A stretch of DNA of 64,000 bases from an uncultured Cytophagales bacterium (lineage in GTDB: Bacteria; Bacteroidota; Bacteroidia; Cytophagales; Cyclobacteriaceae), in NCBI GenBank assembly GCA_913057175.1, contig CAJXNP010000005.1, positions 284,769 through 348,768 on the forward strand, in the 5' to 3' direction. Every line of letters starts with the position of its first letter. Position 1 is the stretch's first letter. A program made the position numbers and the translations under genes. The notes beneath the pieces are model-generated. The model made no database searches, was not told where the DNA came from, and saw only the letters and a list, made by a program, of their open reading frames with translations. Shown one piece after another: positions 51,623 through 60,701 of the stretch.

Positions 51623-53512
51623 ATGAATAGATTAATTGTAGTTTTTCTGATAGTGTTGATGGCAGCTTGTCAGATAAAGAAAGAAGAAAGCATGACAAAT
51701 AATAAAAAGAAATATGTGAACGATGCGCATTCATATGCAAATCCAAATGAAGCTGTCATGACTCATCTGGATCTCGATCTCGATGTGGATTTTGAAACAA
51801 AAATCATCTCCGGAGAGGCTAAAATTACCTTTGATACTTCGGACAGCGCCGAATACCTTATTCTTGACACCAAAGATTTGGAAGTAAAAAGCATCTGGGG
51901 CGAAAACGGTGATGAAGCCGAATTTGAGTTCGGAGAGAAAGATCCGATCCTTGGACAAGAATTAAAAATTAAAATCCCTTCAAACTCAAAAGAAATTACT
52001 ATTATCTATCAGAACAGTCCGGATGCTGAGGCGATTCAATGGCTTGATCCCGTTCAAACTGCTGATAAAAAGGCCCCGTTTTTGTTCACCCAGTCTCAGG
52101 CAATCCTTGCCAGGACCTGGATCCCGCTACAGGATTCTCCCGGCATACGCTTTACCTACAATGCCCGCGTTCAAGTTCCCCAAAATCTCCTTGCATTGAT
52201 GAGCGCGGAAAACCCTCAGATCAAAAATGAAGAAGGTATTTATACATTCAAGATGGAACAACCCATTCCGGCCTACTTGATGGCTTTGACTGTTGGGGAT
52301 GTGAAATTTCAGTCAATGGGAAGCCGAACCGGGGTTTATGCAGAAACATCCATGCTGGAAAGAAGCGCTAAAGAATTCGAAGATACGGAGAAGATGATCG
52401 GGATCGCCGAAGGTCTTTACGGGCCATATCGATGGGATCGCTATGATATGATCATTTTACCCCCTAGTTTTCCCTTTGGGGGAATGGAAAATCCCCGTTT
52501 GACTTTTGCAACTCCGACAATCATCGCTGGCGACAAAAGCCTGGTTGCGCTTATTGCACACGAATTGGCACACTCCTGGTCGGGAAACCTGGTAACAAAT
52601 GCTACCTGGAATGATTTCTGGATCAACGAGGGTTTTACCGTGTATTTCGAACATCGGATCATGGAGGAACTTTATGGGCATGACTACTCGGAGATGCTGG
52701 CGTCACTGAGTCAGCAGGATCTGAAAAATGAAGTCGAAAATTTTATAGCAGAAGGCAAATCAGACGACACGAAGTTGAAACTGGATCTTGAAGGCAGAAA
52801 CCCGGATGATGGTGTGACATCCATTCCTTACGACAAAGGCTATTCGTTTTTAAGATACATCGAAGAATTAGTGGGGAGAGAAAAATTTGATCCCTTTCTG
52901 AAAGAATATTTCAATGCACATGCATTTGAGACCATGACCACTGAAGGTTTTTTAACCTATCTGAAAACCAATCTCTTTGAAAAAAACGATATTGATTATC
53001 CTGAACAGGAAATTCATGAATGGGTTTACGAACCAGGCCTTCCTTCAACCTTGCCAAAAATAGCATCCGACCGATTTGCTTTGGTCGAAAAGCAACTAAA
53101 TGAATACCTTGGTGGAGGAGAAATAGCTTCTTTGGATACGGATCAATGGACGACACATGAATGGTTGCATTTCATCAAAAGTTTGCCGGAAGATCTTGAT
53201 CCTCAAAAAATAGAAGAATTGGATACTACATTTGGTTTTACAAAAAGCGGGAATTCTGAAATTCTCCATGCCTGGTTTTTGAAAGCAATCCAATATAACT
53301 ACACAGCTGCCTACCCGACAATGGAAGAATTTCTAATTCATACAGGCCGAAGGAAACTTCTAACCCCACTTTACAAGGAGATGCTCAAAGACGAAGGAAC
53401 GAAAGATATGGCTTTAAAAATTTACGAAAAAGCCAGGCCGAACTATCATTTCGTTTCAAGAAGTACAATGGATGAATTGTTGGAAGTGGATGAAGAAAAT
53501 TTTATTCAATAA
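51623..53512 (+). CDS. M1-family zinc aminopeptidase, lipoprotein (LTA4-hydrolase-like)
   Basis: A 629-aa exported aminopeptidase. The lipobox VLMAAC places the mature lipid-anchored Cys at 16. Substrate motif FGGMEN is at 285-290. The zinc site is HELAH (His313, His317) with the third ligand Glu336 in WINEGFTVYFEH. The C-terminal helical domain is the leukotriene-A4-hydrolase type, giving a length near 630. It likely trims peptides in the periplasm or at the outer membrane. It overlaps the FAD oxidoreductase gene by 11 nt at the convergent ends. Confidence 0.95.
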   Translation: MNRLIVVFLIVLMAACQIKKEESMTNNKKKYVNDAHSYANPNEAVMTHLDLDLDVDFETKIISGEAKITFDTSDSAEYLILDTKDLEVKSIWGENGDEAEFEFGEKDPILGQELKIKIPSNSKEITIIYQNSPDAEAIQWLDPVQTADKKAPFLFTQSQAILARTWIPLQDSPGIRFTYNARVQVPQNLLALMSAENPQIKNEEGIYTFKMEQPIPAYLMALTVGDVKFQSMGSRTGVYAETSMLERSAKEFEDTEKMIGIAEGLYGPYRWDRYDMIILPPSFPFGGMENPRLTFATPTIIAGDKSLVALIAHELAHSWSGNLVTNATWNDFWINEGFTVYFEHRIMEELYGHDYSEMLASLSQQDLKNEVENFIAEGKSDDTKLKLDLEGRNPDDGVTSIPYDKGYSFLRYIEELVGREKFDPFLKEYFNAHAFETMTTEGFLTYLKTNLFEKNDIDYPEQEIHEWVYEPGLPSTLPKIASDRFALVEKQLNEYLGGGEIASLDTDQWTTHEWLHFIKSLPEDLDPQKIEELDTTFGFTKSGNSEILHAWFLKAIQYNYTAAYPTMEEFLIHTGRRKLLTPLYKEMLKDEGTKDMALKIYEKARPNYHFVSRSTMDELLEVDEENFIQ

Positions 53513-54620
53513 ATTCCCCATGCGTATTTTCTATGATTTTCCTGGTGATGAATGGAGATCTTTTCATGAGATTCACGGCAAAATTGGAGGATCGCTTACT
53601 TCCAAATAAATTTTGAACCATTCTTCCAAGAGAAAGCCGGAAGGAAAACAGCTTATTCCATTTTCTTTCATATTCCGATAAAATTTTAGAACGGTTTGTT
53701 GCTAAATCATCTTTATTCAAAATGATCATTTCCGCCAGAATTTTGGCTGAATGGATGGCCATTGCCATGCCATTTCCGCAAAGAGGGGTGATTAGCCCGG
53801 CAGCATCACCGATCATGGGAACATCATTTTCAACAACCTCTTTTTTATCGAATGAAAATTCGTTGATCACAATTGGATCGGTAAAAAGGAAATTGGAATT
53901 TTCAAAAATGGGTTTCAAAAATGGGTTTTTAAAAAGCACTTGTCGCTCCATTTCTTTAACATTTCCAAACCTTCTCAAATGTTCCCGCTGTCCCAAATAG
54001 CACAAATTATAGGTTTCATTTTCCACTTTGCTGATCCCGCAATAGCCTCCCTCAAAATTGTGCAAGGCAATACTATCACCAGGAAAATCAGTTTTTATGT
54101 GATATTTGACGCCTAAATACCCGGTTCGTTTGGAAATAAAACCCCTGTTCATGGATTTATCGATCGTGGACCGTTTGCCATGAGCGCCAATGACCATAGT
54201 ACATCCCACCTTTTCTCCGTTGCCCAGTAATACTTCAAAACCCTCAGCAGTTTTTTTGATTTCTTTGACCTGATTTTTCAATAAAAACCGGGTCCCTGCT
54301 TTCTCCGATTTTTTATACAAAAATTCGTCAAAGCGATATCTTGATATTCCAAAGCCCCCCATGTCGAGGGTGGCAGTCGCCATTTTTCCGGATACAGAGG
54401 TAAGCATGAAATTTTTGATCTGCGCTGGATCAAAATCTTCTGGGTAAAGACCGGTCCGTTCTAAAAATGGTTTGACTTCATTGGAGACGTACTCCCCACA
54501 TACCCGATGAAACGGGTACTGATTTTTTTCAATAACCAAAACGGAGAGACCCGCACGACTTAACAGATAAGAGCATATTAATCCGGCAATTCCACCACCA
54601 ATTATGACAACCTGATTCAA
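53502..54620 (-). CDS. FAD-dependent oxidoreductase (geranylgeranyl-reductase-like)
   Basis: A 372-aa flavoprotein. The N-terminal dinucleotide motif is VIIGGGIAGLICSYLLSRAG (residues 5-24). VCGEYVSNEVKPFLE and the later IGDAAGLITPLCGNGMAMAIHSA are characteristic of the geranylgeranyl reductase/p-hydroxybenzoate hydroxylase group. It might reduce isoprenoid or polyketide chains or hydroxylate a substrate; sequence alone does not decide. No biosynthetic cluster is adjacent. Confidence 0.88.
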   Translation of the reverse strand: MNQVVIIGGGIAGLICSYLLSRAGLSVLVIEKNQYPFHRVCGEYVSNEVKPFLERTGLYPEDFDPAQIKNFMLTSVSGKMATATLDMGGFGISRYRFDEFLYKKSEKAGTRFLLKNQVKEIKKTAEGFEVLLGNGEKVGCTMVIGAHGKRSTIDKSMNRGFISKRTGYLGVKYHIKTDFPGDSIALHNFEGGYCGISKVENETYNLCYLGQREHLRRFGNVKEMERQVLFKNPFLKPIFENSNFLFTDPIVINEFSFDKKEVVENDVPMIGDAAGLITPLCGNGMAMAIHSAKILAEMIILNKDDLATNRSKILSEYERKWNKLFSFRLSLGRMVQNLFGSKRSSNFAVNLMKRSPFITRKIIENTHGEFIE

Positions 54621-54737
54621 ATTAAATAGTATAAAAGTTATGGGGTATGGATGACATCATCGATCAGAATTTTAATGAAGGGCGAACAATAATCCTACGT
54701 TAAAAATGTATTTTTATTAAAACTAAGATTTATCCAC

Positions 54738-57047
54738 TTGTTAGTGAAAGCAATCAAATTATTTTTAGTTGTATTCTTATTCACTTCATCCAATTTATAT
54801 TCCCAAAAAGTAGCTCTTGTATTAAGTGGTGGGGGTGCAAAAGGAATTGCTCATATAGGGGTGATCAAAGCGCTTGAGGAGGAAAATGTTGCCATAGACT
54901 ATGTGGTTGGTACGTCTATGGGAGGGATCATCGCCTCGTTGTATGCGGCGGGATACAGCCCTGAAGAAATGGAAAAACTTACTAAATCTAAAAGTTTTCA
55001 AAATTGGATTAATGGAGATCTGGAAGAGGGTTACAATTACTTTTTTCATGAAAAGGATAAAGATGCCAGTATTTTGCATGTAGGTGTTACACTTGACAGT
55101 ACGCTTAGCACGAATCTTTCCACCAAAATTGCCAGTGATATTTCCCTCAATTTTGCTTTGAGTGAGCTTTTGGCCCAGTCATCTCAGGCTTCGGGCTACA
55201 ATTTTGATAGCCTGATGATACCTTTGCGTGTGATTGCTGCAGAAATATTTACCCAGGAAACGATGATCCTGAAAAAGGGACATATCGAGAATGCCGTGAG
55301 GGCATCCATGACAGTTCCATTTATTTACAGGCCGATCCAGGTAGAAGATCAATACCTTTTTGATGGTGGTATTTACAACAACTTCCCGATTGATGTAGCA
55401 GTTGAGGAGTTCGATCCGGATTTTCTGATAGGTGCCAATGTTTCAGAAAAAGTCTTTACAGAATATCCCTATGACGAGGATGAACAGCTCATCAGTCAGT
55501 CACTTTTCCTGATGATCCTTGATAAGTCTGATCCGGGAATGCTGAATGATATTGGCTTGTATCTTGAGCCTAATATTACTGGCGTAAGCGGAATAGATTT
55601 CAATAAAGTTGATCAGTTGATTGACAGTGGATACGCATACACGAAAAGGAGATTGCAGGAATACAAGGAAGAAAAACCATGGAGAAAGCTGGAAAAAGAA
55701 GAAACAGATAAAAGAAGAAAAGCATTTAATGAGAGAAAAAAAGAGCTTGTTTTTAAGGATGTGAGGTTTACAGGATTCACTCGCTCCCAGGAGACCTATC
55801 TCAAACAATTTTTTAAACTTGATCGCAGAGGAGAATTATCGTTCGAGGATATTAAAAAGGCTTACTATCAGATCGTTTCAGAAGAATTTTTCAATAATGT
55901 ATATCCAGCTATAAACTTTGAAGAAAGTCTTGAAGCATTCGTGTTTGAATTAAGGGGAAAGAAGAATAAAAACCTGGAAATTGACCTGGGAGGAAATATT
56001 TCGTCCCGTAGTTTCAGCGCAATCTATTTAGGCCTTGGATACAAAACTTTTACAGGGCCATTAATAGAACACAACCTAAATTTTTATTCAGGTCGGTTTT
56101 ATCAGTCTATTGGTTATGCGGTAAGGGGCTATTTTCCGGGAAGCAATTTTATTTACCTGCAGCCTGAGGCATATTTTAATAAATGGGACTTTATTAACAG
56201 CCGTGATGTGATTTTTGATGCGACCAAGTCGGCTGTTGTTGAGCAGATAGATAGAAAGGTTGGTTTGACAACCGGTTTTGCGCTTGGTGTGCGATTCAGG
56301 GGAGAGCTGGAAGGCTCGTATCTTAGAAATACTTACGAATACAGCAATTCGGAAACGATCAACGCAAACGATACACTGGACATAACAAGATTCAAAGGAT
56401 GGAAATTCGGAGTTAAGATTTCAGCTGAAAATTTTAACCGGAAAATGTACCCCAGTGATGGTCAAAGGTTCTCTTTAAAAGGGTTTTATTTTACTGGGAA
56501 TGAGGATTATGATCCGGGAAACACCTCTTCACAATCAGTTGAAAATCAGTCATTTGAAAGAGATTGGTTTGTTGCACAACTCGAGATAGAAAAATATTTT
56601 AATATTTCCCGCAACTATAGTTTTGGGTGGGAGTTGAATTCAGTGATCTCAAATCAACCTTTTTTTGCGAATTATTACTCTTCTGTAATTGTCTCCCCGG
56701 CATATTTTCCACTTTACGATAGCAGGACTTTATTTCTGAAAAACTTCCGGGCACATACATTTGGCGCGGGTGGAATTATGAATGTGTTCAAAATAAGGAG
56801 AAACCTGGATCTAAGGCTGGAAGCTTACGCTTTTGTTCCGTTCAAAGAAATTATCAACAACGATCAAACCCCCGAATATGGAGAAACGCTACAAAATGTT
56901 TACCTGTCAGGCACAGGAGTTGCTGTTTTTCATAGCCCGGTTGGCCCGATTAGTGCCAACGTAAACTATTACGATGATCCTCAACAAAAGTGGGGTTTTT
57001 ATTTTAGTTTTGGATATTTGCTTTTTAATAAAACGGCGATGGATTAA
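54738..57047 (+). CDS. Patatin-like phospholipase with POTRA and outer-membrane beta-barrel
   Basis: A 769-aa exported fusion. A signal peptide (about 1-22) is followed by a patatin lipase (about 25-310): oxyanion GGGAKG (31-36), nucleophile Ser60 in GTSMG, and catalytic Asp209 in DGG. A linker, one POTRA-like domain (about 335-415, ELVFKDVRFTGFTRSQETYLKQFFKL) and a C-terminal BamA/Omp85-like barrel (about 420-769, ending LLFNKTAMD) follow. This layout equals type Vd secreted lipases (PlpD-like). The lipase may be surface-displayed or act in the periplasm. The start is TTG at 54738 or GTG at 54744. Confidence 0.93.
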   Translation: MLVKAIKLFLVVFLFTSSNLYSQKVALVLSGGGAKGIAHIGVIKALEEENVAIDYVVGTSMGGIIASLYAAGYSPEEMEKLTKSKSFQNWINGDLEEGYNYFFHEKDKDASILHVGVTLDSTLSTNLSTKIASDISLNFALSELLAQSSQASGYNFDSLMIPLRVIAAEIFTQETMILKKGHIENAVRASMTVPFIYRPIQVEDQYLFDGGIYNNFPIDVAVEEFDPDFLIGANVSEKVFTEYPYDEDEQLISQSLFLMILDKSDPGMLNDIGLYLEPNITGVSGIDFNKVDQLIDSGYAYTKRRLQEYKEEKPWRKLEKEETDKRRKAFNERKKELVFKDVRFTGFTRSQETYLKQFFKLDRRGELSFEDIKKAYYQIVSEEFFNNVYPAINFEESLEAFVFELRGKKNKNLEIDLGGNISSRSFSAIYLGLGYKTFTGPLIEHNLNFYSGRFYQSIGYAVRGYFPGSNFIYLQPEAYFNKWDFINSRDVIFDATKSAVVEQIDRKVGLTTGFALGVRFRGELEGSYLRNTYEYSNSETINANDTLDITRFKGWKFGVKISAENFNRKMYPSDGQRFSLKGFYFTGNEDYDPGNTSSQSVENQSFERDWFVAQLEIEKYFNISRNYSFGWELNSVISNQPFFANYYSSVIVSPAYFPLYDSRTLFLKNFRAHTFGAGGIMNVFKIRRNLDLRLEAYAFVPFKEIINNDQTPEYGETLQNVYLSGTGVAVFHSPVGPISANVNYYDDPQQKWGFYFSFGYLLFNKTAMD

Positions 57048-57105
57048 CCCGGGAAATTCAACGAATTTTCCGAACTGATGATTAGATCAGTATTTTCAAC
57101 CCGAT

Positions 57106-57135
57106 GGGTCAGACGATACAATGGATGTCTGACCC
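57106..57135 (+). terminator. Hairpin after the patatin/barrel gene (possible terminator)
   Basis: A 9-bp stem, GGGTCAGAC / GTCTGACCC, with a 12-nt loop. A T-run is lacking on the plus strand, so it may be a processing or regulatory hairpin instead. Confidence 0.4.
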
Positions 57136-57312
57136 TGACAAAATCTTCATAAGCCGACGTTTAGCAAAATCCTGATCACAAATGAGTTTAAGTTTATTTT
57201 CATCATAAGTGAAGAATGCAAACATTCCTCAAATTGGGGAGTAAGGATTTTGATAAAGTCGGGGTTAACCCGAATAATTCACAACAATAGTTTTGCAAAT
57301 CGTCGGTTCGTG

Positions 57313-58962
57313 TTAATCCTTTTGAACAGCCAGGTAATCGGGCTTGAAAAATACAATCCTCACAGCTTCAAATACCAGGATCAAAGCAAGTACCAATAAA
57401 AACATAGCGATAATTCCGATAGCGGTGAAACCCGATTGATAGATTAGCTGGACCAATGCCCACAGGGTCATGATCAGCATAAATACCATCGGCAGGGCAA
57501 CGAATAAAGTCTTTTTACCAAGCCTTTTGAGCCAGACAAATACGACCAAAAGTGCCAATCCTGCTAATAGCTGGTTGGTGGCGCCAAATACCGGCCATAC
57601 CGCCCTCCATGCGGGTACAATGTTCCCCTGGGCATCATATATGGGAATGAAAGAAAAGATTAGCGGAGCAGTAAGGGTAATGGCAGTCGATAGATACCTT
57701 ACATTTTGTCCTTTCAGATCAAAAAATTCTTCAAAAATGTATCTTCCCAATCTGGTGCTGGTATCAAGTGTTGTCAAAAGAAAAGTTGATACGGCAAGTA
57801 TTCCAAATGATTGACCTACTTGTGCTGGCAAACCGATCGTGCTCAAAAAATTACCCATTCCATTGCCGAAAATAGCCAATGGGTCACCGCCGAGGAGAGC
57901 ATCATTTTTCGTCAGCATCACAACCCCGAAAAGCGCTATGACTGCGACAAGCCCTTCGATCAGCATCGCTCCATATCCGATTTTTCTGGCGTCTGTTTCG
58001 ACATTCAATTGCTTGGAAGTGGTACCGCTGGCGACGATCGAATGAAAACCGGAACATGCCCCACAGGCAATGGTGATAAACAAAATAGGAAATAATGTTC
58101 CGCGGTCAATATCTTTCCAGACTGTAAATGCAGGGTATTCGATGGTACTAGTTCCAAAAAGGATCCCGATTAGCGCCCCGAGAATGCATGTGTATAGCAG
58201 AAAAGAGGAAAGATAATCTCTTGGTTGAAGCAATAACCATACGGGCAGGATGGCGGCAAAAAATGCATATAAGATCAAGATGACATTCCACCATTTTCCC
58301 GGATTTTCATTGAAGAAAGCTGGTAAGATATGATCATCCATCGGGAATTGATGCCCAAAGAATATCCCACCAAATAATAAGGGTACAAAGATCAGGGAAG
58401 TCCAGAACAAAGGTAATTTCATTTTATAGGAAAACATCCCAAAGGCCAACGCCAGGAAAATAAATAGAGTTGAAGAAGTGCCTACTTCGGGATTTGTGAC
58501 AAAGGTGGTAGAGGTAAGGTCGACAAATACAATGAGGATATAGATCATTGTCAGCCAGATAAATGCCAGGAACAGCTTAAAGGAAAGAGGTGTCATGTAT
58601 TCATTGGCGATCTCGGCGATCGATTTTGCTCTGTGCCTGATGGATGCAACCAATGCAGTGTAGTCGTGTATTCCGCCCACAAAAATTGACCCGATGACAA
58701 TCCAAAGAATAGCCGGTACCCATCCGAATGCTGCCCCTGCAATGATCGGCCCGACGATAGGGCCCGCCCCGGCGATGGAGGAAAAATGATGTCCCAGGAG
58801 AACAGGTGTTTTGGTGGGAACCCTGTCTATCCCATCATATTCTGTATGACTGGGGGTAATTTTTTTGTCGTCAATTTCAAAAGTCTTATCCAGAAACCTA
58901 CCATAAAGACGATAGGCCAAAAGAAACAATGCAATGACTGATATGAATATGATTGCCAGCAT
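57313..58962 (-). CDS. cstA: Carbon starvation protein A (peptide/pyruvate transporter family)
   Basis: A 549-aa polytopic membrane protein with about 14-16 helices. The N-terminal YDGIDRVPTKTPVLLGHHFSSIAGAGPIVGPIIAG and the VGGIHDYTALVASIRHRAKSIAEIA loop are typical CstA. Family members import peptides or pyruvate under nutrient limitation. No regulator such as BtsSR is adjacent. The 3' side faces the patatin gene with a 265-nt gap that holds only a hairpin and a TTAACCCG direct repeat. Confidence 0.93.
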   Translation of the reverse strand: MLAIIFISVIALFLLAYRLYGRFLDKTFEIDDKKITPSHTEYDGIDRVPTKTPVLLGHHFSSIAGAGPIVGPIIAGAAFGWVPAILWIVIGSIFVGGIHDYTALVASIRHRAKSIAEIANEYMTPLSFKLFLAFIWLTMIYILIVFVDLTSTTFVTNPEVGTSSTLFIFLALAFGMFSYKMKLPLFWTSLIFVPLLFGGIFFGHQFPMDDHILPAFFNENPGKWWNVILILYAFFAAILPVWLLLQPRDYLSSFLLYTCILGALIGILFGTSTIEYPAFTVWKDIDRGTLFPILFITIACGACSGFHSIVASGTTSKQLNVETDARKIGYGAMLIEGLVAVIALFGVVMLTKNDALLGGDPLAIFGNGMGNFLSTIGLPAQVGQSFGILAVSTFLLTTLDTSTRLGRYIFEEFFDLKGQNVRYLSTAITLTAPLIFSFIPIYDAQGNIVPAWRAVWPVFGATNQLLAGLALLVVFVWLKRLGKKTLFVALPMVFMLIMTLWALVQLIYQSGFTAIGIIAMFLLVLALILVFEAVRIVFFKPDYLAVQKD

Positions 58963-59104
58963 AAAAAATCTCCTTCAACTGGAAATTTACTATTTTTTCA
59001 TGAATCCGGCTGATTTATTGGTGACAAAAATTGTTGGGTACCAATTGACTGTTACTAGTTACGGTTTTTGAGCAACCAGCAACTTAAAACCAGCAACCAA
59101 AAAT

Positions 59105-59977
59105 TTAAAGACTGCTAACCTCCGCTTCCCTTTCAATCTTCTTCACCAAACCCTGCAACACTTTTCCTGGTCCGGACTCAATAAATTCTTTTGCGCCATC
59201 TGATACCATTGCCTGGACCGATTGCGTCCATTTAACTGGTCCCGTTAATTGATCAACTAGATTTTTCTTGATCTCTGAAATATCAACCGATGGTTTAGCT
59301 GTCACATTTTGATAAACGGGGCAGGTTGGTGTTGAAAATTCTGTATTCAATATGGCTGTTTCAAGTTCGACTTTGGCTGGTTCCATGAGTGGAGAGTGGA
59401 ATGCTCCACCAACTGGTAGGGGAAGCGCTCTTCTGGCTCCGGCTTCTTTTAGCTTTTCACAAGCAATGTTGATCCCTTCAATACTTCCGGAAATAACGAG
59501 CTGGCCCGGACAATTGTAGTTGGCCGGAACGACGATTTCATCAATTTCCGAACAAATCTTTTCCACCACATCATCGTCAAGTCCGATAATAGCAGCCATG
59601 GTGGAAGGGTTTTGCTCACATGCTTTTTGCATGGCCATTGCACGCGCAAATACCAATCTCAGGCCGTCTTCAAAAGTAAGGGCGCCGTTTGCTACCAGAG
59701 CAGAGAATTCACCCAATGAATGTCCGGCAACCATGTCAGGTTGGAAAGAATCATTGATAAGCGCATTGATAACGGAATGCAAAAATATAGCGGGTTGGGT
59801 GACCTTGGTTTGTTTTAGTTCTTCGTCTGAACCAGCAAACATAATTTCAGTTATCTTATATCCAAGGATGTCGTTGGCTTGTTCAAATAATTCTTTTGCT
59901 TTGCCTGATTGTTCGTAGAGGTCTTTGCCCATTCCTGAAAATTGGGCTCCCTGACCGGGAAATACGTATGCTTTCAT
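59105..59977 (-). CDS. fabD: ACP S-malonyltransferase
   Basis: A 290-aa transacylase moving malonyl from CoA to acyl carrier protein in fatty-acid synthesis. Motifs: VFPGQGAQFSGMG at 5-17, nucleophile Ser87 in AGHSLGE, and the catalytic His in GGAFHSPLMEPA. The C-terminal Gln/Asn region is VYQNVTAKPS. Length is slightly below the usual ~310. Other fab genes are not in the window. The 310-bp gap upstream (59978-60287) shows nothing recognisable. Confidence 0.96.
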   Translation of the reverse strand: MKAYVFPGQGAQFSGMGKDLYEQSGKAKELFEQANDILGYKITEIMFAGSDEELKQTKVTQPAIFLHSVINALINDSFQPDMVAGHSLGEFSALVANGALTFEDGLRLVFARAMAMQKACEQNPSTMAAIIGLDDDVVEKICSEIDEIVVPANYNCPGQLVISGSIEGINIACEKLKEAGARRALPLPVGGAFHSPLMEPAKVELETAILNTEFSTPTCPVYQNVTAKPSVDISEIKKNLVDQLTGPVKWTQSVQAMVSDGAKEFIESGPGKVLQGLVKKIEREAEVSSL

Positions 59978-60287
59978 TCTGTAGTCTGTTTCTGAAACTG
60001 CCGTAAAAATGGCAGAAATTAGCGAGGTTAAAAAATTTATATTTAATTATTGGGTCAATCCAAAAATCCATGGTCAATGTTTATGAAAGCTCCAATGTAC
60101 AGTGGATCAAATGACAAATAAATCACAAGAATAAAAAAATTCCTATACCAAATGTTTTGATAATCTGATCATTGCAGATTGATATTTATTTGTTGCTTGT
60201 ATTTTGAAAATTGTGGTTTTCCTGATTGTACTTTTTCATTCCTAAAAAATTTTGCTTACTTCTAATTATTGATCACCCTCCGGACGA

Positions 60288-60701
60288 CTAAACAAATTTG
60301 CTTTCCAACTCCGGTGTGGGGATCATACACGCATCTTTTTTCCCAAACCATTTGTAACGGTTTCTGGCGATGTAATCGTATACAAAATCACGAATCGGTC
60401 GAGGAACAATAATAAAAGCATATAATAATTTATGTAATCCTGAAAGATCCTTGGCAATTCTCAAAGCCGCAGTACTTTTAAAATAAGATATTCCGTTTTC
60501 AAATAGCACGACACTTTTATACTCCTCAACCAAATTATTAAGCAGAGATTTTGCCGTGTCAGATTGCAGAGCAGAAAAATAAAAATTGTTCCGGCGGTCA
60601 TGACGGATGATATATTGAACGGAGCTGTTGCACAGATTGCAAACACCGTCAAAAAAGATGATCCGCTTGTTGATAAGGTGGTTGTTAGCTTCCTTTGTCA
60701 A
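60288..60701 (-). CDS. DCC-family thiol-disulfide oxidoreductase
   Basis: A 137-aa protein of the DUF393/DCC family. The signature is IIFFDGVCNLCNSSVQYI (DGVCNLC at 18-24), a CxxC redox motif resembling thioredoxin-fold proteins. The remainder is helical with RPIRDFVYDYIARNRYKWFGKKDACMIP near the C-terminus. Substrate unknown. Its start overlaps the end of the 938-aa surface protein gene by 17 nt on the same strand, so the two are probably co-transcribed. Confidence 0.9.
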   Translation of the reverse strand: MTKEANNHLINKRIIFFDGVCNLCNSSVQYIIRHDRRNNFYFSALQSDTAKSLLNNLVEEYKSVVLFENGISYFKSTAALRIAKDLSGLHKLLYAFIIVPRPIRDFVYDYIARNRYKWFGKKDACMIPTPELESKFV

